A DNA stretch of 64,000 nucleotides from Flagellimonas sp. HMM57 (GTDB lineage Bacteria; Bacteroidota; Bacteroidia; Flavobacteriales; Flavobacteriaceae), in assembly GCF_021390175.1 (NCBI RefSeq), contig NZ_CP090004.1, forward strand, positions 3,091,001-3,155,000. The letters run 5' to 3'. The notes under the pieces were generated by a model. That model did not search any database and was not told the origin of the DNA. It saw only the letters and a list, made by a program, of their open reading frames with translations. This document shows positions 24,049 through 33,000 of this stretch, piece after piece. Both the position numbers and the translations under genes were made by a program. Position 1 is the first letter of the stretch. Every line of letters starts with the position of its first letter.

Positions 24049-25293
24049 TTATTCTTTTATGAAGTATTTCTTACAAAGCTCCAGATTATAGCGGGGAGAT
24101 AGAATATGGAATGTTGTAGAGCTAAAGCATACAAAGAATAGAACCTCAATATAGAGATCATATATTTTTTTGTCCAATTCCGAAGAGATGGACATATTTT
24201 CTAGCAACTTTATAAGCTTCGAGAAAGAAGCCCGTGCAATATCAATGGACATATCAATTCCGGCATACAATTGTTCTTCCTTGGACTTATCCGGATATTC
24301 TTGCTTACCTAGAAATACGACCGGATTAGCAACTAGATGTTCTGAATCGCTAAGAATGGAAAATATATCATTTATCAAACAACAATATTCTGCAGCAGAC
24401 CGCACTGAAGATTTTATCTTCTCCGATCTTAGAAAATCAGTTATCCGTGAGTGGTCATTAATACTACGTTCTTGACCAAGAATATGCATATGATTTACAA
24501 TGACCCATTGAAACCCTGATGAAAGAACACGGGTCTTCATATATTCCTCAAGAACAGGTGAATCATTTGAATGTGTATACTTTTCTATTTCACCATGGAA
24601 GTATACGATCTGTCGTCGATATTCATCAAATACAATTTTAAGGGTTTCGGATGTAAGTACCTTATATCCTTCTATATAACAAAGATCAAATAGAATGCAA
24701 AATTCATAGAACACTTTTTGGATCTGTTTGTTTTCCGTAATATTGGAAACATCCTGAGGTGTTCTGACCTCGTGTACATTTTTATATTCAATTCCATCAA
24801 AATGAACTAAAACTTGATCCACAATTCCAAGAATTGATTTCCCATTAACGTACAGTTCACGTACATCATCAAATAACATATCAAGGAGCCATATCGATGC
24901 TGTTGCCAACACCAAATATGTATGTGCCTTTGAAAACTTGCCAATACGTTTCCGATTACTGGCATCTTGGGGTTTAATACCATGGGGATAAGTATAGAAA
25001 CAGTACAATAGACCAAGATCGGTAGCTTTTTGGGAAAACATACCTAGGTCATATTGTTTCAACAGATTATGAACATATTCTGTTCTTTGTTTTTGGTACC
25101 CGCAATTTGATTTTGGGGAAAGCTCGGACTTCTTACCAATATCAATCCATTTTGATAACCAATCGTCACATAAGTACATAGCTTTAAGGACTTCTTTCCA
25201 TTGGTCATCATCATATGTTATATGAGGACCGAACACTTCATGAAAACGATCAGATAATGCTTCTTGACATCCAAGATTTGTATTTACTTCCAT
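24049..25293 (-). CDS. Class I terpene synthase (terpene cyclase) with variant metal motifs
   Basis: 414 residues, helical. The first metal-binding motif is DMLFD at D138-D142 (WLLDMLFDD), a DDxxD variant with Met at the second position. The second motif is N308-D309-x-x-S312-x-x-x-D316 (NDIFSILSD), the NSE triad with Asp replacing Glu. The pyrophosphate sensor Arg255 lies in EYMKTRVLSSG and the C-terminal R401-Y402 pair in SPRYN. Together these identify a cyclase acting on farnesyl or geranylgeranyl diphosphate; the chain length cannot be read off. It is the first gene of the operon with the P450. The N-terminus contains no second (prenyltransferase) domain. Confidence 0.9.
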   Translation of the reverse strand: MEVNTNLGCQEALSDRFHEVFGPHITYDDDQWKEVLKAMYLCDDWLSKWIDIGKKSELSPKSNCGYQKQRTEYVHNLLKQYDLGMFSQKATDLGLLYCFYTYPHGIKPQDASNRKRIGKFSKAHTYLVLATASIWLLDMLFDDVRELYVNGKSILGIVDQVLVHFDGIEYKNVHEVRTPQDVSNITENKQIQKVFYEFCILFDLCYIEGYKVLTSETLKIVFDEYRRQIVYFHGEIEKYTHSNDSPVLEEYMKTRVLSSGFQWVIVNHMHILGQERSINDHSRITDFLRSEKIKSSVRSAAEYCCLINDIFSILSDSEHLVANPVVFLGKQEYPDKSKEEQLYAGIDMSIDIARASFSKLIKLLENMSISSELDKKIYDLYIEVLFFVCFSSTTFHILSPRYNLELCKKYFIKE

Positions 25294-25383
25294 AATAGGT
25301 GAGGTTTATCTTTCAAATTACATATCCTGGATATGCTAAACCATGGACAATTTCCCATTTAACATGGAAAGGCAGTTAATTAT

Positions 25384-25578
25384 ATGTTAACCACTATATC
25401 TAAAAAAACAGGGATGAAGGTTGCGCCTCATATGCAGAGGCATGGTTGCGGGTACTATCTGGCGGACACCGGGACCGATCTTAGGACCATCCAGGAATAC
25501 CTTGGCCACCAAGATTCGAAAGATAAAGTCACCTACACCCAGATAGCGGGGAGCAGGTTCAACAATTTGTGGAAGTAA
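25384..25578 (+). pseudogene. C-terminal remnant of a short tyrosine recombinase
   Basis: 64 codons giving the end of a XerC/FimB-like catalytic domain: HMQRHGCGYYLAD (the HxxR box), DLRTIQEYLGHQD (the third His box) and TYTQIAGSRF (nucleophile Tyr), then NNLWK. The upstream two thirds including the first Arg are missing. It differs clearly from the element's integrase and belongs to the compact recombinases of about 200 residues. 34 bp behind its stop lies a copy of the 18-bp array motif, making it the best candidate for the enzyme that once built the array. Confidence 0.75.
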
Positions 25579-25612
25579 CATGAGGAAAAATAATTGGGAG
25601 TTGTTACCTTTT

Positions 25613-25629
25613 AAGTTCAAATAAACGAT
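25613..25629 (+). repeat. Isolated copy of the 18-bp array motif
   Basis: AAGTTCAAATAAACGAT, identical to the array copies at 16054 and 17048 over 17 bases, directly downstream of the recombinase remnant and 8.5 kb from the rest of the array. Confidence 0.8.
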
Positions 25630-26059
25630 AACACTTGAAATTCGAATTGCGATTAATTAGAGTCGTGAAAATTATCAAACTTAATTTGACATAATAATTA
25701 TTGATTTCACGACTTTTTCACAAAAGTTTTCACGAAATAAATTTGTAGTTTATTGTTGCTGAATTTTTTAGCTTATTAAGCAATCAAAGATTGTATTGAT
25801 TTTAAAACGTAAGTGTCTTGATTTTAAATTAGCGCTTACATGTTGAATCAAAACTACATATATATCAATCTGTACTATAATGTTCTTATGTTGAATGAAG
25901 TTCATTAATATTTACATAAACTGTACCTTTATGACATCAAAGAAGATCAAATTATATCTTCAAAGTTCTTTTTTTGGTTTTAGTGTACAATTAGGTGTGC
26001 ATGTTTTGAAAAAATGAAGTAAAATACTGAATAACAGTGTAATATGGAATTTCGGTTAG
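25630..26059. other. AT-rich right end of the element
   Basis: About 430 bp without a gene. It contains palindromic stretches around 25665-25735 (AAAATTATC...ATAATTATT, TTTCACGA/TCGTGAAA types) and, close to attR, a pair of GTGTGCA-type repeats at 25983-26002 that mirror those at the left end. Confidence 0.5.
25983..26002 (+). repeat. GTGTACAAT / GGTGTGCAT repeats, candidate integrase arm sites (right)
   Basis: TGTACAATTAGGTGTGCA (25984-26001) matches TGTGCAATTAGGTGTGCA at 1263-1280 with a single base difference. Having the same sequence close to both ends of the element fits arm-type integrase binding. Confidence 0.45.
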
Positions 26060-26074
26060 TCCTGTCATCCCGAC
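26060..26074 (+). repeat. attR: direct copy of the tRNA-Pro end
   Basis: TCCTGTCATCCCGAC, identical to 1145-1159 but without a tRNA around it. It marks the right boundary of the element of about 24.9 kb. Confidence 0.85.
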
Positions 26075-26104
26075 AAAATGGGTTTCAAGCGAAACCATAA
26101 AAAT

Positions 26105-26158
26105 GCTAACTAAATGATTTTCAGTGAAATTCGTTTTTTCTGATTCCATTTAGTTAGC
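26105..26158. repeat. 12-bp perfect inverted repeat beyond attR
   Basis: GCTAACTAAATG (26105-26116) and CATTTAGTTAGC (26147-26158), with GTTTTTTC in the loop. It sits where the left end has its terminator and may have the same role for an older element. Confidence 0.6.
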
Positions 26159-26161
26159 TTT

Positions 26162-26482
26162 AATATCACAACAAAAGTTATCTATTGGGACACCAAATCC
26201 AAGAAAACCACCTCCATAACACCAGAAGGCAAGGAATTAAACGCTTATTTGGACCAAGTGAAGTCCAAACTATTACTATATTACAAGCAGCTAACTTCTG
26301 ATTTTGAATTGGTTACGACGAATTCAATAAAAGCTAGGTTCGTCGGACAGGACGAAAAACATAAAACCTTGATGGATTTGGTGATTTACCATAATGAAAA
26401 TATGGTGGGAGTCCTTAGGCAAGGCACTTTAAAGAACTACTATAGACTTTTGGCAATTCAGTTCTTTGTTGTACCTCCGTAA
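26162..26482 (+). pseudogene. Remnant of a second tRNA-Pro integrase
   Basis: The translation VIYWDTKSKK...ELNAYLDQVKSKLL...IKARFVGQDEKHKTL...NMVGVLRQGTLKNYY aligns with residues about 45-135 of the element integrase (LNAYLDQVYGKLL, IKSRYLGEDSNCKTL, VLKAGTMKNYY). No ATG start exists and the catalytic domain is lost after KNYYR. It lies directly right of attR in the same orientation and relative position as the active integrase has to attL, as expected for an older element in tandem at the same tRNA end. Confidence 0.8.
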
Positions 26483-26483
26483 T

Positions 26484-27302
26484 TTACTTAACAAATTTTG
26501 ATATGATTTCAAATACTTCATCATTTAGGGCTACTTCATGTCCCAGACCTTCCAAAACAATAAAATTGAATTTCTTCTGATTCTCCTCTAATTCACGAGC
26601 ATATTCTGAAGCAATATTAATCGGAACACTTTTGTCATTATCTCCATGTATTAACGTTATTTGAGTTGAAAAATGAATTTTTTTCACACCTTCAATTGGG
26701 GAAAGACTCTTTACCTCTTTATCCCAAATTTGGGTTTCAGGCTGTAACCTCTTCATATGTTTCCTCCATTTATGAAGATTACAAGGACAGGAAATAAGTA
26801 ATGCGTTGGAATATGTGATTGGATACTCGGAAATTAAGTTCGCAGATATGGCAGCACCTCCTGAATGTCCTACTAAAACTATTTTCGAAGGATTGTACTT
26901 ATCTTTCAACTTGGTAGTGAGGTTGTTTATGGATTCAAGAACTTCTCTTGTATAGTTATCACCTGCTGCTTCCCCCCGTTCTCCTTGTGAACTATTTCCT
27001 TCGTTGTCCTTGTATCCGGGCCTAAGTATTCCAACAGCGACAATATTTTTATTCTCGTCCGCAATTTTTTTAGCGATAATATATTGATAAGAAGGGTTAT
27101 TAAATGGTGCGTCTCCATGAAGGACCAGTACTAATTTTGGATTATTCAATTCTCCTGAACTTATATGGGTAATATGAAATAATTCGGTGGATTTAGGATC
27201 GCTAGAGTTTACGATATCATGATTTTTATTCTTGGATTGTTGACAATTCAAAAAAGTAGAAATCATAAAAAAAAATAGTCCAATACTTTTTTTATATATC
27301 AT
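26484..27302 (-). CDS. Alpha/beta hydrolase lipoprotein, 272 aa
   Basis: The leader ends STFLNC, a lipoprotein signal. The mature part is an alpha/beta hydrolase: LVLVLHGDAPF (oxyanion strand), nucleophile elbow GHSGGA with the Ser, ITLIHGDNDKSVP with the acid Asp and GLGHEVAL with the His. It would be a periplasmic or outer-membrane esterase or peptidase; substrate unknown. It lies next to an AraC-type regulator transcribed in the same direction, 100 bp upstream, which might control it. The gene's stop is 2 bp from the integrase remnant, so the remnant's loss of sequence may be linked to the arrangement here. Confidence 0.8.
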   Translation of the reverse strand: MIYKKSIGLFFFMISTFLNCQQSKNKNHDIVNSSDPKSTELFHITHISSGELNNPKLVLVLHGDAPFNNPSYQYIIAKKIADENKNIVAVGILRPGYKDNEGNSSQGERGEAAGDNYTREVLESINNLTTKLKDKYNPSKIVLVGHSGGAAISANLISEYPITYSNALLISCPCNLHKWRKHMKRLQPETQIWDKEVKSLSPIEGVKKIHFSTQITLIHGDNDKSVPINIASEYARELEENQKKFNFIVLEGLGHEVALNDEVFEIISKFVK

Positions 27303-27403
27303 TTTATTAATTTAAATTACATGTAATACAACGTTCCCTATAAGATGTCGTAACTATACCACCGGGCGGTTTTGTATTTCACATCTTGTTGTGTGGTCCT
27401 TTT

Positions 27404-28813
27404 TTATTGTTGAAGTATAGTTTTAAGCTCTTCCATAAACTTCATTGATTCCTTTTCAATCTTTTTGGTCAAACTTCTCTTATTATTAAAATTTGGCTCT
27501 TTAACAATAATTTGCTCTATAATTGATAAACTGTTATCAATTGATTCTGCCAAATGATATTTTTTCCAATCACTATCTTTAAAAATTTCCCAATACTTTT
27601 TTCGAATAATTTTGTTTTGACCAGATAGGCAAATTGAAAAATATAGCTCTTTGTGATTCAGTATAATAACAAATTTAAGTTTTTGGTTTTTTAATGCCGT
27701 TGTTGCTAAAGAGAAATAAGAAAAATTTGGGTTACCTTGATAGATGTTTCCAAGTCTAAAACAAGTGTCATATTCCTTCAGAAAAAAAGCTCTCAATTCT
27801 TTCATGTAGTTTATCAGGTAATGATAATCTAATTCTTTCCCACATTGTTCGCTTTGTGTTTTGTTTTGCGAAAAGTTTAAGGTGTGAGCTCTTCCAAGTT
27901 TAATGTTCTGTGTTTTTTCAAGTGGAATATAAATATCAATTATAAATTTTTGTTCAGGATGGGTTTTATGGTCATTAAGATATATTTCAAAATAATCTCC
28001 ATCTCTGAACTTATAATTGTTTTCTATGACCCAAACGGACATACTCTTCCATGCTTTTGGAAAATCGTTCGCTTCAATTTCAAAATTGCCAACTGCATAA
28101 TACCCTTTTGGGATTTTATAGGGTCTAATTTCCCCATCAGCATCAATATTCTTATTAACCGATACACAAGCACTATACCTCACTTTTGAAATTTGTGTAA
28201 CATTAGGATTGTCATGGTAAATGGTTATCGTTTTAAAATCAGAGGTAGACAATAGCCCTCTTTTGTGTCCCCATTCCATTAATCTTTGATACATATTGCC
28301 AATTTCTTCAAACTCACCAATATGCATTATGCCAGCAAGTTTTGTCTCCCTTAGCTCTTTTACTCCTATTTGTGCATTCATATCAATCCATTTTTTGATA
28401 TCATCAATGCTACGAATGTATCTTTCCGTACTAAAAGGTTCTATACCAATCTTGCGAAGTGTTGTTATTCCATCAGATTTAAATCTTGTAGGGCTAACTC
28501 CATAATATTTTTTGAATGCTCTGGAAAATGAACTTTGACTATTAAACCCATAATTGTAAGCAAGTTCTTTTATAGGAGTGTTTGTATTCAGAAGCAAAAT
28601 AGATGCAATACGCTCTATCCTTTTTCTATTAAGGTATTCGTTTAATGTTTCCCCAACTATAATCGAGAAAACTCTATGAAAATGGAAAGTTGAGTAATGA
28701 CCTCTCTTTGATAGTGTCTCCAAAGATAAACTTGCCTCAAGATTTTTTTCAATGAAATCCAAGACATAGTTCACACGCTTTATATATTCTTGTCTTGTAT
28801 TATTTGATTTCAT
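27404..28813 (-). CDS. AraC-family regulator with GyrI-like domain and a C-terminal DUF7000-like domain
   Basis: 469 residues in three parts. Residues 1-110 hold a double helix-turn-helix AraC domain at the N-terminus (SLETLSKRGHYSTFHFHRVF; IKELAYNYGFNSQSSFSRAF; YYGVSPTRF). Residues about 155-305 form a GyrI-like ligand-binding domain, as in Rob/SoxS-type fusions. Residues about 325-469 resemble the stand-alone flavobacterial DUF7000 family (YQGNPNFSYFS; LKFVIILNHKELYFSICLSGQNK). The first two domains in this order are common; the third being fused is unusual. It probably senses a small molecule and acts on neighbouring genes such as the hydrolase. Confidence 0.8.
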   Translation of the reverse strand: MKSNNTRQEYIKRVNYVLDFIEKNLEASLSLETLSKRGHYSTFHFHRVFSIIVGETLNEYLNRKRIERIASILLLNTNTPIKELAYNYGFNSQSSFSRAFKKYYGVSPTRFKSDGITTLRKIGIEPFSTERYIRSIDDIKKWIDMNAQIGVKELRETKLAGIMHIGEFEEIGNMYQRLMEWGHKRGLLSTSDFKTITIYHDNPNVTQISKVRYSACVSVNKNIDADGEIRPYKIPKGYYAVGNFEIEANDFPKAWKSMSVWVIENNYKFRDGDYFEIYLNDHKTHPEQKFIIDIYIPLEKTQNIKLGRAHTLNFSQNKTQSEQCGKELDYHYLINYMKELRAFFLKEYDTCFRLGNIYQGNPNFSYFSLATTALKNQKLKFVIILNHKELYFSICLSGQNKIIRKKYWEIFKDSDWKKYHLAESIDNSLSIIEQIIVKEPNFNNKRSLTKKIEKESMKFMEELKTILQQ

Positions 28814-29068
28814 TTAGAATAACATAATCTTGATATGGGTACTAAAATACTAAATATGATAAACGGAATATTTTAGTAAAACATAGCTCCACTCCTTTCC
28901 ATTTTAAGCTTCCCTTAGTTTTTTAATTCACTTACCGAGCCCACGCCATCACACTTTTTAGACAGCAAAACACCAACATTCAGAAGTTGACCAGACTGCA
29001 TAAAGCCAATCGAAAACTCCTTTTTTATAAGTCTTTGTTCAATTAGTAAAGGACATGAGGTCTAAAGA

Positions 29069-29105
29069 AAAAGTGTGAGATATTTGAATCATACCCCACA
29101 CTTTT
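29069..29105 (-). terminator. Terminator of the PorP/SprF-adhesin transcript
   Basis: AAAAGTGTG (29069-29077) and CACACTTTT (29097-29105) form a 9-bp stem; on the minus strand it is followed by a T-rich run. It lies 16 bp beyond the porP-like stop. Confidence 0.75.
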
Positions 29106-29120
29106 GTTTTGATTCTTATG

Positions 29121-30008
29121 CTACATGGTCAGTCGCATAAACAACTCATGAGAGCTATTATCAATGTTGTTAATATCATTTTCCATTGCTGCTTCATAGG
29201 CATAACCTATCTGTAGCCCCGAACTGATATCGAACATGAACATTCCACTCAAAGCCTCATCCAATCTGTACGAGGCACCCACTTTGAACCGTTGTCCAAA
29301 ATCCAATATCGAGGTCAGATCCACGGATATGGGAGATGCATCCACATATCGCAACATACTACTGGCCAGTAGGTTCATGTTCTTTCCCAGTTTAAAATCA
29401 TACCCGCCCGATAGATAGACATGCCTACGGTCCGTGCTAGAAAAAGCGTTACCGTTGCGTTCTTCCAGACGATCTGGGGTCATCAATTTCGGAGCGGAAA
29501 GAGAAAGGAAAAAGTCTTCGTTCTTCAAATAGACACCTGCCCCTATATTTGGCGTAAACCTGTTTTCAAAATCCATAAGGGTACCATCTTGCCCCACTCC
29601 ATATGTAATCAAACCTGTGGTGTTGGCACTGTATGAATTGCCGCTTGCCTTTAATCCGAAATAAAGCATATAATCTTCATTCAGTTTCACCCGATATGAA
29701 AAGTCTATTGCAACCCAAGTCTGATTTTCAATAAAAGTCTGATCGTTCAAGATGGATACGCCCAAACCAACATTTGCACCGACCGGCATAGAAAAGAGTG
29801 CGCTCTGGCTTTCAGGGGCTCCTTGTACCCCTGCCCATTGACTTCGAAGGCCTAGGGTAAGCTCGGCACCTTCACTGCTTCCGGCAAAAGCTGGATTTAT
29901 CAAGTTCATACTATACCTGTAAAATGTGTATTGTGGGTCTTGTTGGGCAAAGATGGACTTTGTTCCCAAAGTTATGGCCAGACCTAAAACCAATATTAAA
30001 TGTTTCAT
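29121..30008 (-). CDS. PorP/SprF-family type IX secretion system outer membrane protein
   Basis: 295 residues from the ATG at 30008, which begins a clean signal peptide (LILVLGLAITLGTKSIFAQ); an upstream in-frame extension overlaps the adhesin gene and is unlikely. The mature start QQDPQYTFYRYSMNLINPAFAGS is diagnostic for PorP/SprF proteins, 14-strand outer-membrane barrels that help T9SS cargo with type B signals to reach or stay on the cell surface. It follows the giant adhesin gene, whose C-terminal type B domain it is expected to serve. Such pairs are usual in gliding flavobacteria. Confidence 0.92.
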   Translation of the reverse strand: MKHLILVLGLAITLGTKSIFAQQDPQYTFYRYSMNLINPAFAGSSEGAELTLGLRSQWAGVQGAPESQSALFSMPVGANVGLGVSILNDQTFIENQTWVAIDFSYRVKLNEDYMLYFGLKASGNSYSANTTGLITYGVGQDGTLMDFENRFTPNIGAGVYLKNEDFFLSLSAPKLMTPDRLEERNGNAFSSTDRRHVYLSGGYDFKLGKNMNLLASSMLRYVDASPISVDLTSILDFGQRFKVGASYRLDEALSGMFMFDISSGLQIGYAYEAAMENDINNIDNSSHELFMRLTM

Positions 30009-30031
30009 TGTTGTTTTTGTTTTTTGTCTTT

Positions 30032-33000
30032 TTAATAGTTGATATAGATCCAACCTTGAATCGGAGCTGATCCATCCCCAAGATCAATCATATACATGTA
30101 AGAACCTGCTGGAAGCTTCTCGTTGTTGTTCTTATAGAACCCTTCCCAGTTGTTTCGGTAGCTTTTTGTTGAGAAGACAACATGTCCCCATCGATTGAAC
30201 ACTTTGACGGTGTTATTGGGATAGTTGTCAATTCCAGGAATCACCCAGGACTCGTTAATTCCATCGCCATTTGGCGTAAAGGCCTCCGCTGGCACAATCT
30301 TCGGTTCGGAACTGAACGGGAAGCTATCCTCACTATCGGGAAGACCATCGTTGTCGTCGTCCGTGTCACAAGGATCTGCTATCAAATCGCCATCATTGTC
30401 TTCTCCTGTTAGTGTAAGTATGGCTGTCTCTATCGTAACATTACCATTAGAATCCATTATTGTTAAGGTAATGGTATAATCACCCAAAACACTACAGTTG
30501 AAATCAGTGCGATCAGCATTGATCTCAGAAATACCGCAATTGTCCGAACTTTCATCTATAAAATCCTCTGCTGTAATGCTAAGAAAGCCATTGGCATCTA
30601 ATGGTAAAGTAAGGTTTTGGGTTACTACAGTCGGTGATATCATATCTTCCACAGTTATGATGGCGGTGGCGGTACCACTGTTCCCGTTGACGTCGGTTAC
30701 GGTCAACGTGACCGTGTTGCTTCCCACATCGGCACATGTGAATGCGTTCGTGTCCAGTCCATAAGAGGCGATACCACAGTTATCGGTGGAACCGTTGTCT
30801 ATTTGGGAAGCGGTTATGGAGGCATTGCCCGTGACATCCAATTGTACCGTAATGTCACGTGCCACTACCGTTGGATCGACGTTATCCTCAACGGTGACGG
30901 TGGCGGTGGCCGTACCACTGTTCCCGTTCACGTCGGTTACGGTCAACGTGACCGTGTTGCTTCCCACATCGGCACATGTGAAGGCGTTGGTGTCCAGTCC
31001 ATAGGAGGCGATTCCACAGTTATCGGTGGAACCGTTGTCTATTTGGGAAGCGGTGATCGATGCATTGCCCGTGGCATCCAATTGTACCGTAATGTCACGT
31101 GCCACTACCGTTGGATCGACGTTGTCCTCAACGGAGACGTTGGCCGTGGCGGTACCACTGTTCCCGTTGACGTCGGTTACGGTCAACGTGACCGTGTTGC
31201 TTCCCACATCGGCACATGTGAATGCGTTCGTGTCCAGTCCATAAGAGGCGATTCCACAGTTATCGGTGGAACCGTTGTCTATTTGGGAAGCGGTTATGGA
31301 GGCATTGCCCGTGGCATCCAATTGTACCGTAATGTCACGTGCCACTACCGTTGGGTCGACGTTGTCCTCAACGGTGACGGTGGCGGTGGCCGTACCACTG
31401 TTCCCGTTGACGTCGGTTACGGTCAACGTGACCGTGTTGCTTCCCACATCGGCACAGGTGAATGCCGTGGTATCCAATCCATAGGAGGCGATACCACAGT
31501 TATCGGTGGAACCGTTGTCTATTTGGGAAGCGGTTATGGAGGCATTGCCCGTGACATCCAATTGTACCGTAATGTCACGTGCCACTACCGTTGGATCGAC
31601 GTTATCCTCAACGGTGACGGTGGCGGTGGCCGTACCACTGTTCCCGTTCACGTCGGTTACGGTCAACGTGACCGTGTTGCTTCCCACATCGGCACAGGTG
31701 AATGCGTTCGTGTCCAATCCGTAAGAGGCGATGCCACAGTTATCGGTGGAACCGTTGTCTATTTGGGAAGCGGTGATCGATGCATTGCCCGTGGCATCCA
31801 ATTGTACCGTAATGTCACGTGCCACTACCGTTGGATCGACGTTGTCCTCAACGGTGACGGTGGCGGTGGCGGTACCACTGTTCCCGTTCACGTCGGTTAC
31901 GGTCAACGTGACCGTGTTGCTTCCCACATCGGCACATGTGAAGGCGTTGGTGTCCAGTCCATAGGAGGCGATACCACAGTTATCGTTGGAACCGTTGTCT
32001 ATTTCCGCTGCGGTGATCGATGCATTGCCCGTTGTGTCCAATTGTACCGTGATGTCGCGTGCGACGACCGTTGGGTCGACATTGTCCTCAACGGAGACGT
32101 TGGCCGTGGCGGTACCACTGTTCCCGTTGACGTCGGTTACGGTCAACGTGACCGTGTTGCTTCCCACATCGGCACATGTGAAGGTGGTCGTGTCCAGTCC
32201 ATAAGAGGCGATGCCACAGTTATCGGTGGAACCGTTGTCTATTTGGGAAGCGGTTATGGAGGCATTGCCCGTCGCGTCCAACTGTACCGTGATGTCACGT
32301 ACGACGACCGTTGGGTCGACGTTGTCCTCAACGGTGACGGTGGCGGTGGCGGTACCACTGTTCCCGTTGACGTCGGTTACGGTCAACGTGACCGTGTTGC
32401 TTCCCACGTCCGCACATGTGAAGGTGGTCGTGTCCAATCCATAAGAGGCGATGCCACAGTTATCGGTGGAACCGTTGTCTATTTGGGAAGCGGTTATGGA
32501 GGCATTGCCCGTCTCGTCCAACTGTACCGTGATGTCGCGTGCGATGACCGTTGGGTTGAGCTCATCGGTAACAGTTACCTCTGCGGTTGTGGTCGATACA
32601 TTTCCATTGTTATCAGTAACCGTAAGCGTAACTATGTTCGGATTGTTGGCAATATTTGAACAATTAAAATCTGTTTGACTTAGGGATAAAGATGCTATAC
32701 CAGAAGCATCATTTGAACCATTATCCACAAGTGCTGCTGTTGTAGAGCCATTTCCAGAAGCATCTAACTGAACAGTGACGTTTTGAGCTATAGCAATTGG
32801 ATCAGTGTCATCACTTACCCGAATACTCATTGTATATGCATCAGTACTGATGCCGCCACGGGAATCAAAAACTTTAAATGTAAAGGTCGAATAGGGGTTT
32901 CCAGATGCATTTGAAGGTGCTTTAAAGTTTAAAAGTGTAATATCATTAACTACCGTGCCATCAAACACATCTGACCCATCATACTCTAAATCACCAGCTG

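Noticed and set aside
25387..25620. Minus-strand frame over the recombinase remnant
   Set aside because: Antisense of clear recombinase motifs (HxxR, LGH, Y).
30647..32566. Periodic repeats as CRISPR or satellite DNA
   Set aside because: They are coding, in frame, with a period of 80 codons.
30803..32659. 618-codon open frame on the plus strand
   Set aside because: It is the antisense of the 240-bp repeats of the adhesin gene; the repeat keeps it open. No start context, and composition is an artefact (repeated HVGYGQRDRVASH).
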